NCBI GenBank assembly: GCA_012033355.1
Contig: JAAUQZ010000021.1
Location: 1-36,730, forward strand
Direction: 5' to 3'
From: Leptolyngbyaceae cyanobacterium RM1_406_9
GTDB lineage: Bacteria; Cyanobacteriota; Cyanobacteriia; Elainellales; Elainellaceae
Length of the DNA: 36,730 bases
Shown here piece by piece: positions 26,530 to 35,010 of the stretch (position 1 is the stretch's first letter; each line of letters opens with the position of its first letter). The notes under the pieces were generated by a model, which did not search any database, was not told the origin of the DNA, and saw only the letters and a program-made list of their open reading frames with translations. Position numbers and translations under genes: made by a program.

Positions 26530-27972
26530 ATGAGAGGGGTGAACTGCAAGATGAATACGAATCGGAATACACTCGCAGTCTATTCAAGATCAAAGATTGT
26601 GTCTGAAATTTGGGCTTGTCTGCTGCTGTCGGTGCCCCTGGCAGCAGCACAGGTATCCCAGGCGGCAACTGCCTTTGTAGATACTGTAATGATGGGCTTG
26701 CTGGGCAGCCAAACCCTGGCAGCAGGAGGACTGGGAGCGGTCATTTTCTCTACGCTGCTGCTGGTCTGTACAGGCGTTGTTTCGGCAGTTGGACCGCTGG
26801 TTGCAGAGGCTTATGGGGCAGGAAACATCAAGGCGATTGAGGGAATTGTGCGACAGGGCTTATGGCTATCGCTGGTGCTGTCATTTCCCTGTATGCTGCT
26901 GATTTGGCATGGCGATGTTCTACTGATTGCTCTAGGACAGGAGCCTGACAACGCAGTTTTGGCAGGGGCTTATTTGAAGGCCGTAATGTGGGGATTTTTT
27001 CCGGCGATCGCCTTTGCATCCCTGAAAAACTTTGTTTCGGCGCTTTCTCGCCCCCGTTCTGTGATGGTGATCATGCTGTGCGGGCTGGTGTTTAATGCGA
27101 TCGCCAACTATGTGCTGATGTTTGGCAAACTGGGGCTTCCGGCACTGGGTTTAGCAGGAATTGGCTGGGCTAGCAGCATTTCTCTGTGGGGAATGCTGAT
27201 TGCGCTAGTCAGTTTTATTCTAAGTCAGCGGGTTTTTGAACTCTACCAGGTATTCCATTACTTTCAGTTTGAGGGCAGTGTCTTTTGGGAACTTGTGCAA
27301 ACGGGATGGCCAATCGGCATACTGTTTGGGGTTGAAACCGGACTCTTTGCAATTACCGCTTTTTTGATGGGTCATTTAGGTACAACCATCCTGGCAGCAC
27401 ATCAAATCGCCCTACAAACTGCTGCTTTAACCTTCATGGTTCCAGCAGGAATTTCCTACGCGACAACGGTACGGGTGGGGCAGTTGATTGGACAGGGCGA
27501 CCCACAGGGGGCACGGTTAGCGGCTTACGTCAGTTTGGGAATCGGCAGCGCCTTTATGGGCGTAATGGCGATCGCCTTTTGGATCTTTCCAGAAGCAATT
27601 ACCTCGGTTTACATTGACGTTCGCAACCCAGCAAATGCTGCTGTGGTGCAAGTAGCAAAAGCGCTATTGGGCGTTGCGGCAATGTTTCAGCTTGTAGACG
27701 GCATTCAAATCATCGCAGCAGGCGCATTGCGCGGCTTAAAAGACACCCGTACCCCAATGCTGATCGGCATTTTCTCCTACTGGTTTGTGGGGCTAATCAG
27801 CGGCTACTCGCTGGGCTTTTGGCTCCGTTTGGACGGCGTTGGCTTATGGTGGGGATTGGCTTTGGGGCTACTTAGCGCTTCAGTGATTTTTACCTGGCGA
27901 TTCAACTATTTGATTGCTCAGTTAATTCGGCGATCGCCCACTCCAGCAAAAGCGATCGCCTGTGGGCGGTAG
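26530..27972 (+). CDS. MATE family efflux transporter (NorM-like)
   Basis: The product, about 480 residues with twelve hydrophobic segments, is a MATE multidrug and toxin exporter that uses an Na+ or H+ gradient. Family marks are AFVDTVMMGLLGSQTLAAGGLG near the N-terminus, PLVAEAYGAG, the central NAIANYVLMFGKLGLPALG, GVETGLFAITAFLMG with HQIALQ, and ALRGLKDTRTPM. ATGs at 26530 and 26551 (MNTNRNTL) are both possible starts, and no strong ribosome site separates them. It follows glk in the same direction but after a 348-bp spacer with a mobile element, so it probably has its own promoter. Confidence 0.92.
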   Translation: MRGVNCKMNTNRNTLAVYSRSKIVSEIWACLLLSVPLAAAQVSQAATAFVDTVMMGLLGSQTLAAGGLGAVIFSTLLLVCTGVVSAVGPLVAEAYGAGNIKAIEGIVRQGLWLSLVLSFPCMLLIWHGDVLLIALGQEPDNAVLAGAYLKAVMWGFFPAIAFASLKNFVSALSRPRSVMVIMLCGLVFNAIANYVLMFGKLGLPALGLAGIGWASSISLWGMLIALVSFILSQRVFELYQVFHYFQFEGSVFWELVQTGWPIGILFGVETGLFAITAFLMGHLGTTILAAHQIALQTAALTFMVPAGISYATTVRVGQLIGQGDPQGARLAAYVSLGIGSAFMGVMAIAFWIFPEAITSVYIDVRNPANAAVVQVAKALLGVAAMFQLVDGIQIIAAGALRGLKDTRTPMLIGIFSYWFVGLISGYSLGFWLRLDGVGLWWGLALGLLSASVIFTWRFNYLIAQLIRRSPTPAKAIACGR

Positions 27973-28026
27973 CTTTTGCTGGAGCATATAACTTGACCCG
28001 TGAACAGTTGAGCGATCGCACTTATA

Positions 28027-28044
28027 AGTTACGCTGCGCTAACT
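28027..28044. repeat. Short hairpin after the MATE gene
   Basis: AGTTA, CGCTGCGC, TAACT (28027-28044) lies between the convergent MATE and nuclease genes. The GCTGCGC core resembles that of the hairpin at 7831-7857. It has no T tract, so a terminator role is only possible. Confidence 0.4.
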
Positions 28045-28066
28045 GAGATCTTGCACTAATTGTTCA

Positions 28067-29154
28067 CTAGAATTTCCAGGGGAGATGTGAATATTTTTGT
28101 CTGATGCTGTGAACATCTGCTAGCGTTTCTTTGAAATATGTTTTCACTGACGCTACGTGATTCTCCTCTGACAAAAATGTGTGTAGCGGTTTTACCTGTG
28201 TAATGCTTGACCAGTTTTTTGCTTGAGTCAAATTATGCCCACGCCACTTGCCGGAGCTAGATTGTACAACCTCAAGCATTGCTTTTAGAATTTGTTCTCG
28301 ATCTGTTGAGTTTGGAACTGTCTCAATCAAAATACCAACTTCAGGGTAGTTTGTTGTAATGGACGGATTCATCCAGTAACCTAGTCCAACCCAAATATCA
28401 CCTCTGCGATCGCTGCTGATAATATATCGGTTGTGTTGTCTCAATTGAGTGGAGGCAGTCCCAATCTCAGAGACAGAACCACAAGTTACGCGAAACTCTT
28501 CAAAAACTTCTCCTAGTAAGGTCTCATCCATGATACTTCTTGCGTTCGAGAAATTCGTCAGAGCTAAAATATCAATTGCGCTAAATTGTCCACTCTGAGA
28601 CATATTATTAATCTCCATAAAGCTTTTGATTTCTTTCAATAAAAAATCTTCTTGATATTTGGCTAAAATCGATACACTTCATGCCACCGAAGCTGTAAAA
28701 ACTTTATTTTTGTGCGATCGCAACGCTCCAGGATTTTATTTTGATCCTTCGGCTCATAGTCTCTGGTAATAAATAGCAGAACCCCACTGTCCACACTTTG
28801 CAAATGATTGAGATGCTCTGCATATCGCTTTAACTGCTCACAACCTTCGGTTGAGCCAATTTTTGATTCTATAAAAATGACCTCCCTTTGCCCACCCGAT
28901 GCTAATTCAATAAAAACATCTGGTCTACTAGCATGGGCATGGTTTGTTAGTGCATCAAAACTTTCCTGAGTTGAGAGGTAAATAGAATCTGGCTGTTTAA
29001 TCGCTGAAATAGAAAAGTGACTAAGTAGCTCAAGCAGAATGTCAGATCTCGCCTTAAGTAGAAAAACAAAGATTTCAGTAAAGAAATCTTCCAAAGGGGT
29101 TCTGTTACTGTCTCTATTCCTGAGTTGCAATAGCTTATTGAAGAGTGATTCCAA
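28067..29154 (-). CDS. PD-(D/E)XK nuclease family protein, split by one indel
   Basis: Two frames (28663-29154 and 28067-28639) combine into one protein of about 362 residues. The first part reads TPLEDFFTEIF, then RPDVFIEL (Asp79) and EVIFIESKIGSTEG (Glu96, Lys98), a complete PD-(D/E)XK active site like that of the PDDEXK_4-type family. It ends WHEVYRF at a stop formed in a run of four A on the plus strand (28665-28668). Adding one base lets it read on as LAKYQEDFLLKEIKSFMEINN into the second frame, which has no ribosome site of its own. The second part has no recognised domain. The DNA is AT-rich relative to its flanks. The only start is TTG at 29154. A defence or repair role is possible. 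Confidence 0.72.
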
Positions 29155-29234
29155 TGACGTACATTTAAAGACTCTGATAAGTCAAGAGTACCCGAATCAT
29201 TGAGGTGGTGCAAATCCCGTTAAGTCCTTTTGGG

Positions 29235-29403
29235 TCAGATCCCAGAAGTTGGAAAATGAAATGGGATTGATCCTTCAAAAGCAACGGTGTGAAATGTGAC
29301 GAGAGCTTTTTTGCCCGGTTCGCTTACACATCGGGAAATACTTTTCTTCGTAGTCAACAAGAACGTCACCTGCTTGATGTGCGGGAATTTTAACTGAAGG
29401 CAT
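29235..29403 (-). pseudogene. N-terminal remnant of a Sll0783/MSMEG_0572-like gene
   Basis: A perfect AGGAGG lies just before an ATG at 29403. The frame reads MPSVKIPAHQAGDVLVDYEE, then KYFPMC, and after an indel within about 29316-29336 continues PGKKALVTFHTVAFEGSI in another frame. From memory this is the start of the MSMEG_0572/Sll0783 nitrogen-starvation response family, the first gene of a conserved nitrilase (Nit1) cluster. The match stops after FEGSI, where a conserved GLVNLL-type stretch should follow; instead the frame ends at 29235. About two thirds of the protein is missing and no other Nit1 gene is present, so this is a remnant. The family name rests on recall. Confidence 0.5.
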
Positions 29404-29419
29404 GGTCGCCTCCTGGGAG

Positions 29420-29623
29420 TCAAGGTATAAATAGCTCTCTGAGGATCATTGCTATTCCGAGCAAGCCAACTCCTAATACAAAAACATAAGCCAAACCTTT
29501 AGCATCTCCCAGGTTGAGAGTAAATGGTCCGAGGACTAAGTTGCCGCCAACCAAGCCAACTACAGAAGTCATCACTAAGAGAAGTCCTATCAGCAATTCT
29601 GAATTGTCAACTGGTATTGGCAT
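29420..29623 (-). CDS. Small membrane protein of unknown function
   Basis: The product (67 residues from the ATG at 29623) has two hydrophobic segments, LLIGLLLVMTSVVGLVGGNL and YVFVLGVGLLGIAMILREL, separated by a short loop containing GPFTLNLGDAKG. The purine-rich GGAGAAGAAAAGGG before the ATG supports this start over a longer frame to 29701. I do not recognise the family. The next gene in the same direction is the Sll0783-like remnant. Confidence 0.55.
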   Translation of the reverse strand: MPIPVDNSELLIGLLLVMTSVVGLVGGNLVLGPFTLNLGDAKGLAYVFVLGVGLLGIAMILRELFIP

Positions 29624-29837
29624 CCCTTTTCTTCTCCACTTAAACTTAAAGATGGTTGACTCGAATCCAACGAATTGCGATCGCCTTGCAGGTTTCCCCA
29701 AAGCGATTTCTATACTTAAATGCTGCGATCTAATAAAGCTTGTATGATGCTTACCTTGCTAAGTGCAAGATATTGGAGTAAATATTCATTAGCCCCAGGT
29801 CATCTGCAATGATTGCTACCAATGACCAATGACCCAA

Positions 29838-31730
29838 TCAGTACCCCAATCTTTCTCGTGCCTGCTGACGCAAGGGTGCAGCTTGGGGATGGTCAGGCTG
29901 AATTTGTAAGGCTTTGTCGAGAGATGCGATCGCCTGGTCAAAGCGGCCCAAATTCCACAGTGCTTCGCCTCTCGTAGCCCAGGCTTCAACGGAATTGCGG
30001 TCAAGGGCGATCGCTCTATCTAGCGCCGAAATTGCCTCCACCGATCGCCCAAAGCTTTGTAGAGTTATGCCCAGGTCAACCCAAGCGCCGATCAGGTCTG
30101 GCTTGAGTTGGGTTGCCCTTTCAAATAGCCTGAGCGACTGGAGCGATCGCCCCTGTTCTCGATAAGCTCGTCCCCTGCTCCAGTAAGCTTCAGCGTAATT
30201 AGGATTAATCGCCAGCGCATCATCACAGGCGACCACCGCTTCGGCAGGCTGCTGCAAATAGGTGAGACTGTGGCAGCGCCCCCAGTGCGCTTCGGCCCTA
30301 ACAGGACTGAGAGCCAGCAAGCTATTGTATGCTTCTAGCGCCTGTTGAAACTGGCCGTTTTGCCGCAGGCGATCGCCCCGGTTTTGCAGTTTTGCAGCCC
30401 ATTCCTCTGGCACAGGTAAAGCTGGAGCGGCGATTGAACGAATCACTGGAACAGCGGGATTGCCTGCCTCAGAACCAACCGTTTCAACCGGAGAGCTAAC
30501 AGGCTCCAAAAAGGCACCCGTTTGCAGCGCTACAAAGGTTGTGCCTGCGGTGACAAGCCCAACCAGCCCCAACCCAAATCCAAGTTTTGCTAATCGCCGC
30601 TTGCGGATAGGTTGTAACTCTAATTTTGCTGAAGACTGGGGCTGATCTGGGGCGGAATCGGGTTCTGCGGAGTGGCTTCCATTCAGTTCGTCGGACCGAA
30701 ACTGGTAGGAGGCTGTTTCTGACTCCAGCGCCGATATAGAAATTTGAACGGTTGTGTCAGAGGGGGTAAACGCATCCGTAGCGGCTGACATAATTTCTGA
30801 TGCAGTGGTCTCTGCACCTGAAAGAGAGTCTAGTGGCGGGTCAATAAATTCGGGTAACGGCGGCAAAAACTCGACTGCCCCAGCCGGGAGGGTCTCAAAG
30901 GCTTCCAGGGCTTCTACAGCGGTGGGATAGCGATCGCGAAAATCATAGCGCACCATACACTCTAGAATTTCTGCTAGTTCAGAACTGACATCAGAAGTGC
31001 GATCGCGCCAGTCAATTTCTCCAGTATCAGGATGTTCTCCTAATCGTTTTGGGTGAATTCCAGTGAGTGCCTGAATTCCGATAATTCCCACCGCATAAAC
31101 ATCGCTGCTAAAGCGCGGCTTACCCGCCAGTTGCTCATTAGGAATGTAGCCCTGGGTGCCAATCGAAACCGTCAAGTCGGTTACACCCGTATCAGGATTG
31201 GCGCTTTGAGTGCTAACCTGCTTCACTGCTCCAAAGTCAATCAGTACGATCCTGCCGTCTTTGCGCCGACGCATCAGGTTAGATGGCTTGATGTCACGGT
31301 GAATTACCTGCTGCTGATGCACAAATGCCAAAACTTGAAGAATGTCTCTTAACAGCGCAATCACCTGATCCTCGGGCCAGATTTTGCCTTTCCTAAGCTG
31401 GCGATTCAGAGATTCCCCTTCAATAAATTCCTGAGCCAGATAAAACTCTTGATTTTCCTCAAAGTGGGCAAACAGGGCCGGAATCTGATGGTGGCTGCCC
31501 AACTGGTAAAGCGCCCGTGCCTCTGTATCAAACAAACGCCTGGCCATTTGCAGGCTCTTGTCGTCATTTGTTTGTGGCAGCAAGCGCTTGACAACACAGC
31601 GAGGATGCCCTGGCAGATGCAGGTCTTGGGCCAAAAAAGTTTGACCAAACCCACCAGCACCCAATTGGCTGATGACTTTGTAGCGTCCCCCTAAGGTGGT
31701 AGCAGGATTGGTCTGTGGAATTTGGCTCAT
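29838..31730 (-). CDS. Serine/threonine protein kinase with membrane segment and TPR repeats
   Basis: The 630-residue protein has a Hanks-type kinase domain at about 17-280: glycine loop GAGGFG (24-29), Lys48, HRDIKPSN (catalytic Asp146) and IDFGAVK (Asp165). A low-complexity linker, a single membrane helix (about 382-403) and about five TPR motifs follow to the end (for example EAYWSRGRAYREQGR). This is the type seen in many cyanobacterial Spk proteins. The predicted topology has the kinase inside and the TPRs outside the cytoplasm if the helix spans once. Partners are unknown. ATG at 31730 is clear. All catalytic residues are present, so it should be active. Confidence 0.93.
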   Translation of the reverse strand: MSQIPQTNPATTLGGRYKVISQLGAGGFGQTFLAQDLHLPGHPRCVVKRLLPQTNDDKSLQMARRLFDTEARALYQLGSHHQIPALFAHFEENQEFYLAQEFIEGESLNRQLRKGKIWPEDQVIALLRDILQVLAFVHQQQVIHRDIKPSNLMRRRKDGRIVLIDFGAVKQVSTQSANPDTGVTDLTVSIGTQGYIPNEQLAGKPRFSSDVYAVGIIGIQALTGIHPKRLGEHPDTGEIDWRDRTSDVSSELAEILECMVRYDFRDRYPTAVEALEAFETLPAGAVEFLPPLPEFIDPPLDSLSGAETTASEIMSAATDAFTPSDTTVQISISALESETASYQFRSDELNGSHSAEPDSAPDQPQSSAKLELQPIRKRRLAKLGFGLGLVGLVTAGTTFVALQTGAFLEPVSSPVETVGSEAGNPAVPVIRSIAAPALPVPEEWAAKLQNRGDRLRQNGQFQQALEAYNSLLALSPVRAEAHWGRCHSLTYLQQPAEAVVACDDALAINPNYAEAYWSRGRAYREQGRSLQSLRLFERATQLKPDLIGAWVDLGITLQSFGRSVEAISALDRAIALDRNSVEAWATRGEALWNLGRFDQAIASLDKALQIQPDHPQAAPLRQQARERLGY

Positions 31731-32094
31731 TGTCGATGGGTGGCTGGTCAGTTAATGGAACCACTAATGGAACCAGTCAATATCAGGTGAAATTAAGCCA
31801 GCAAGACGTTAAGACTCAACTTTGTATTTAAAAGCTCTCAGTACTGGAAGAAGATGCATTCTCGTCAATTCTAACGACTTCAATAATCTAAATTGTGTTG
31901 CTAGAACTAGGACAAAATCTATAAAGTCTCTGTGATGCGTCTTTAAACATTTAACTTCTGACAATTTAGCAATTTAAAGCAATTTAAATTTACACAGGAC
32001 TTACGCAAGCAGGATGTGGAGTCAGGTGCATCTCAGTCTTACATCCTAAAAGAGAATTGGTATAAGCTCAAAAACTAAATTTGGATTGAGGCTA
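31731..32094. other. Spacer upstream of the kinase and HDAC-family genes
   Basis: An AT-rich divergent spacer. It contains CAGGACTTACGCA at 31995-32007, the same end sequence as the MITE-like elements, followed by AGGATGT ... ACATCCT (about 32011-32047), which could pair. This may be a solo end or a decayed copy. No gene or clear promoter was seen. Confidence 0.45.
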
Positions 32095-33047
32095 ATGCTG
32101 CCGATTTTTTATTCCGACGATTTTTTGGATCACAATACTGGCGTTTATCATCCCGAAAAGCCAGGTCGTTTGACTGCCATTACAACCGCTTTGAAGACGG
32201 CACCTTGGGCTGACCAACTAGATTGGCGATCGCCCACTCCCATCGATGCTCAAAACGATCGGCTAATGGCTGCCCTGGAAGCCATTCATCCGCAGCCATA
32301 CATTGCCGCCGTTCAGCAGCTAGCCCATCGGGGCGGCGGCTACATTGACCCTGATACGATTGTTTCTCCCCGCAGCTATGACGTTGCTCTCCTCGCGGTT
32401 AGCGCTTGGCTAGATGGCGTTGACCAGGCGTTAGCAACTGGAGAACCAGCCTTCGTGCTAGCGCGTCCACCCGGACACCATGCTCTGCCCCAGCGCGGCA
32501 TGGGGTTTTGTATTTTTGCGAATGCGGCGATCGCGGCTCACTACGCACTCCAGCAGCCAGGAGTGAATCGCGTCGCGATCCTGGACTGGGATGTACATCA
32601 CGGCAACGGTACCCAGCGATCGCCGAAAACGATGCTCAAATGGCTTACTGCTCACTGCACCAGTTCCCCTTTTATCCTGGCACTGGTGCAGCTGAAGAAC
32701 AGGGCACTCACAACAATATTCTCAATTTACCGATGCGTCGGGGCAGCACTCTAGCGGACTACCAACCCCTATTTGAGCAAAAAATCACTCCGTTTTTGAG
32801 CCACTTTCAGCCTGACCTGCTGATTGTTAGCGCTGGATATGATGCTACCCAGGCTGACCCCCTGGCCGAAATCGCACTCCAGCCAGAGGATTACGGCATA
32901 TTCACCGACTTCTGCCTGCAAATGACTCAACGTATCGTTTTTGGATTGGAAGGGGGCTATGACTTTGACTCCCTAGCGCAGTCAGTCATCGCTACCGTCC
33001 GTCAATGTCTCAATTCGGGGCAAGCAACTGTTCGCCCCCGGAGGTAA
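32095..33047 (+). CDS. Histone-deacetylase-family (AcuC/acetylpolyamine-type) hydrolase, split by one indel
   Basis: Two frames form one protein of about 317 residues of the HDAC superfamily of zinc amidohydrolases. It has the catalytic pair RPPGHHA (124-130), zinc ligands in DWDVHHGNGT (164-173), SAGYDATQADPLA (third ligand Asp) and FGLEGGYD near the end. Such bacterial proteins deacetylate polyamines, acetoin-related substrates or proteins. The frame changes at about 32616, in ACCCAGCGATCGCC: one more G would give AGGCGATCGCC and join NGTQ to AIAENDAQMAYCSLHQ. This touches a HIP1 site. ATG at 32095 is used; a TTG nine bases earlier is possible. The intact remainder argues against real loss. 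Confidence 0.85.
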
Positions 33048-33071
33048 ACCTTCTGCTGAAATCTTTCAGAA

Positions 33072-33722
33072 TTAATTGGGGCACTGCCCGTTCTGGCATT
33101 CTGGACCACGAGCGATGTGAGCGTTGTAAAACTCATCAATCGCAGCAGCATCATAGGCTTCTAGCTCTTGCAGATAGCCCCAGGCGGTGAGCGCGATCGC
33201 CCGGGGCATTTCTGTACGCGGCGTGACAATAATTCGGGGGTTAATAGCGCTTAGCTCCTGTGCCTGTTCTCTAATTTGCTCCAGGTCTTCCGCCTCAATC
33301 AAATCGGGATGATAGCTGATAATAATGCCACCATGTTCCAGGTTGTGAACCAACTGTTCATCTTGAGGAGCCTGGTTATAGATTCCCCAGCGTGCCCACT
33401 CCTCATAGTGTGGCCCGGAAGTTGGTGGGTTTGAGTTGTAGTCAACTTGCTGACCCTCTGGAATATGTTCCTGACCTAAATCAGGAATCGCTGTACCCGG
33501 CAGAGCAACTCCCGCGGGTTGGGGTGGCAGGGTTGCACCAAGAGAGTCTACTACAAATTCATCGACTAGTCCGGTTGGCTCTTCCTGGCTTTGTCGCATA
33601 CCGCGCCCCTGGGTCAGAGCTAAAACTATCACTAGCCCGACGACTCCTAGCGGAACAGCCAACCAGAGGTGCTGAAGCATTCGCCCCAATAAAGTTTTTG
33701 GCTGTCGTCGCGATTTACTCAT
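33072..33722 (-). CDS. DUF3105 domain protein, membrane-anchored
   Basis: The 216-residue product (ATG at 33722, MSKSRRQPKTLLG) has a single N-terminal hydrophobic helix, LWLAVPLGVVGLVIVLALT, and a DUF3105 domain with YNSNPPTSGPHY and LVHNLEHGGIIISY, whose His residues may bind metal. Function is unknown. A longer frame to 33815 adds sequence with no family match and is not used. The C-terminus ends GPECQNGQCPN. It faces the HDAC-family gene, and the lipoprotein gene lies upstream in the same direction. Confidence 0.85.
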   Translation of the reverse strand: MSKSRRQPKTLLGRMLQHLWLAVPLGVVGLVIVLALTQGRGMRQSQEEPTGLVDEFVVDSLGATLPPQPAGVALPGTAIPDLGQEHIPEGQQVDYNSNPPTSGPHYEEWARWGIYNQAPQDEQLVHNLEHGGIIISYHPDLIEAEDLEQIREQAQELSAINPRIIVTPRTEMPRAIALTAWGYLQELEAYDAAAIDEFYNAHIARGPECQNGQCPN

Positions 33723-33816
33723 AGGTTTCCAATGCCTGCTGAATTGATTTGCAGCTAGCCAACAAGGGGCTAGCCGTATCACTACTTCCATCCTAATTCT
33801 GAAAAACATGAACAAA

Positions 33817-34431
33817 CTACGGCTCTGTTACAGATAAAACACGATATTGGCTGGCAACGTAGCTAAAAAATTTATAGTAGTCCTCAAATTGTTGACTCGG
33901 CGCTCGCCCCTGCCATCGGTAGATCACGCCTTCATATTCCAGCGTTAAGTTGAGTGAGCTAGTTTCTGAGGCAATTTGCACCTCTAGCTCTCCTGGTAGT
34001 CCTTGCTCGGTGACAAAATTTTCCTTGACGGGGTTGGGTGAAATGCTGTCCAAATCAGGTGATTCACCTTCTGCTGCTTCATCTGAAATATCAGGAATCT
34101 GGCTAGCCCATCCTGCAACTGTGACACCGGGCCGATCGGGCGCACGAAATGCTTGACCATCTTGGTTATCGGGCGGTGGTTCAGCAATCCAGCCTTTAGG
34201 GTAGAGAAACTCAAAACCATAGCGTGAATTTTGATAGGTTTCCCAACCACTTTCAGGGGTGAGCAGGCGATCGCACCCCGAAAGCATCGCTGCCAGAACC
34301 AATCCCAGCGACAGCAAGCAGAAGCGGTATCCCCTCAACGAAGCGATCGCCCCCAATAATTGCACCTCAGACAGATGTATCAGCGTAGAACCTCGCTTCT
34401 TTGTAAAGAGATGTAACAATAATGCTGTCAT
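33817..34431 (-). CDS. Predicted lipoprotein of unknown function
   Basis: The protein carries a lipoprotein signal, FCLLSLGLVLAAMLSGC, with lipobox LSGC, then WETYQNSRYGFEFLYPKGW, a motif found in several extracytoplasmic cyanobacterial proteins. A short acidic linker and a beta-rich C-terminal half follow. The start is uncertain. The ATG at 34431 puts about 40 residues before the signal; a TTG close to MRGYRFCLL, or a GTG between them, would give a more typical signal peptide. The upstream side of the long frame overlaps the RHH promoter region, which makes the longest start at 34560 unlikely. It is divergent to the RHH gene, 81 bases away. Confidence 0.65.
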   Translation of the reverse strand: MTALLLHLFTKKRGSTLIHLSEVQLLGAIASLRGYRFCLLSLGLVLAAMLSGCDRLLTPESGWETYQNSRYGFEFLYPKGWIAEPPPDNQDGQAFRAPDRPGVTVAGWASQIPDISDEAAEGESPDLDSISPNPVKENFVTEQGLPGELEVQIASETSSLNLTLEYEGVIYRWQGRAPSQQFEDYYKFFSYVASQYRVLSVTEP

Positions 34432-34445
34432 AGCGTCTTGCCGTC

Positions 34446-34475
34446 TTGACAGGGGACGACTGTGGCAACTATTCT
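34446..34475 (+). promoter_or_regulatory. Candidate sigma70-type promoter of the RHH gene
   Basis: TTGACA (34446-34451), an 18-base spacer and TATTCT (34470-34475) precede the RHH gene at 34513. The -35 is a perfect consensus and the -10 keeps four of six bases. Transcription would begin around 34482. Confidence 0.55.
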
Positions 34476-34482
34476 GACAACC

Positions 34483-34494
34483 ATACCCGGGTAT
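34483..34494. promoter_or_regulatory. Perfect 12-bp palindrome at the predicted start of the RHH transcript (possible operator)
   Basis: ATACCCGGGTAT lies directly after the predicted -10 and before the RHH start codon. RHH proteins often bind such short palindromes and repress themselves, so autoregulation is plausible. It also contains CCCGGG, a site for the AvaI-type system. Confidence 0.45.
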
Positions 34495-34512
34495 TAACCA
34501 TGTAGTCGTTCT

Positions 34513-34860
34513 ATGCAAGACAAGCACAAAGTTACGCTTTACCTCCCACCAGAGCTTCATCGTCAGCTTAAAATTCGGTCTGCTATTGATGCAGAGCCAA
34601 TGTCAGCGATTGCAGAACGAGCAATTGTCTTCTATCTGACACATTCGGATGTGGTGGATGAGGTAGAAATGTCTCACGGACAGGTTTATCAGATTTATGA
34701 CTGTCCCGAATGCTCTAGTTCGGTAGTTTTTCAAGATGGGAAAATAGTTTCCCTGAAGGAGCAGCCTGGTATCCTGCTTGAGGAGGGACTTTCGCCCGTT
34801 GTGCAGGAGCACCACTCTGGCTCCAGTCAGCAGGGCGAAGAAGAGTTGGTTCCATGCTAG
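34513..34860 (+). CDS. Ribbon-helix-helix (CopG/Arc-like) DNA-binding protein
   Basis: The 115-residue product begins with an RHH domain, HKVTLYLPPELHRQLKIRSA (5-24), then a second helix PMSAIAERAIVFYLTH. The beta strand KVTLYL pairs in the dimer and contacts DNA. The following region has a CPEC pair with only one more Cys at the very end, so it is not a full zinc ribbon; a HSGSS-type tail follows. No toxin partner is adjacent, so this is probably a stand-alone regulator rather than an antitoxin. The upstream region has a good promoter and a palindrome, listed separately. The Ycf46-like gene follows after 150 bases. Confidence 0.8.
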   Translation: MQDKHKVTLYLPPELHRQLKIRSAIDAEPMSAIAERAIVFYLTHSDVVDEVEMSHGQVYQIYDCPECSSSVVFQDGKIVSLKEQPGILLEEGLSPVVQEHHSGSSQQGEEELVPC

Positions 34861-35010
34861 AAAATGTGAACCGGATTGGAACAGTCACTTTGAGATGGTT
34901 ACTGCTGCCATGAGCCGAGGAATCAGTTCCTAACCGAGTCAGGTTAAATTGCCACCCGCTAAATATTGTCTGCCCGTTCTGTCCGCACTGTCTCTACAAG
35001 GTCGATGATC

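Noticed and set aside
3145-32616. Programmed frameshifting or phase variation as the cause of the split genes
   Set aside because: The affected genes are unrelated in function, the runs are short (4-6 bases), and no slippery-site plus structure pattern recurs; error is simpler.
34513-34860. Antitoxin of a toxin-antitoxin pair
   Set aside because: No small toxin gene lies next to the RHH gene on either side.
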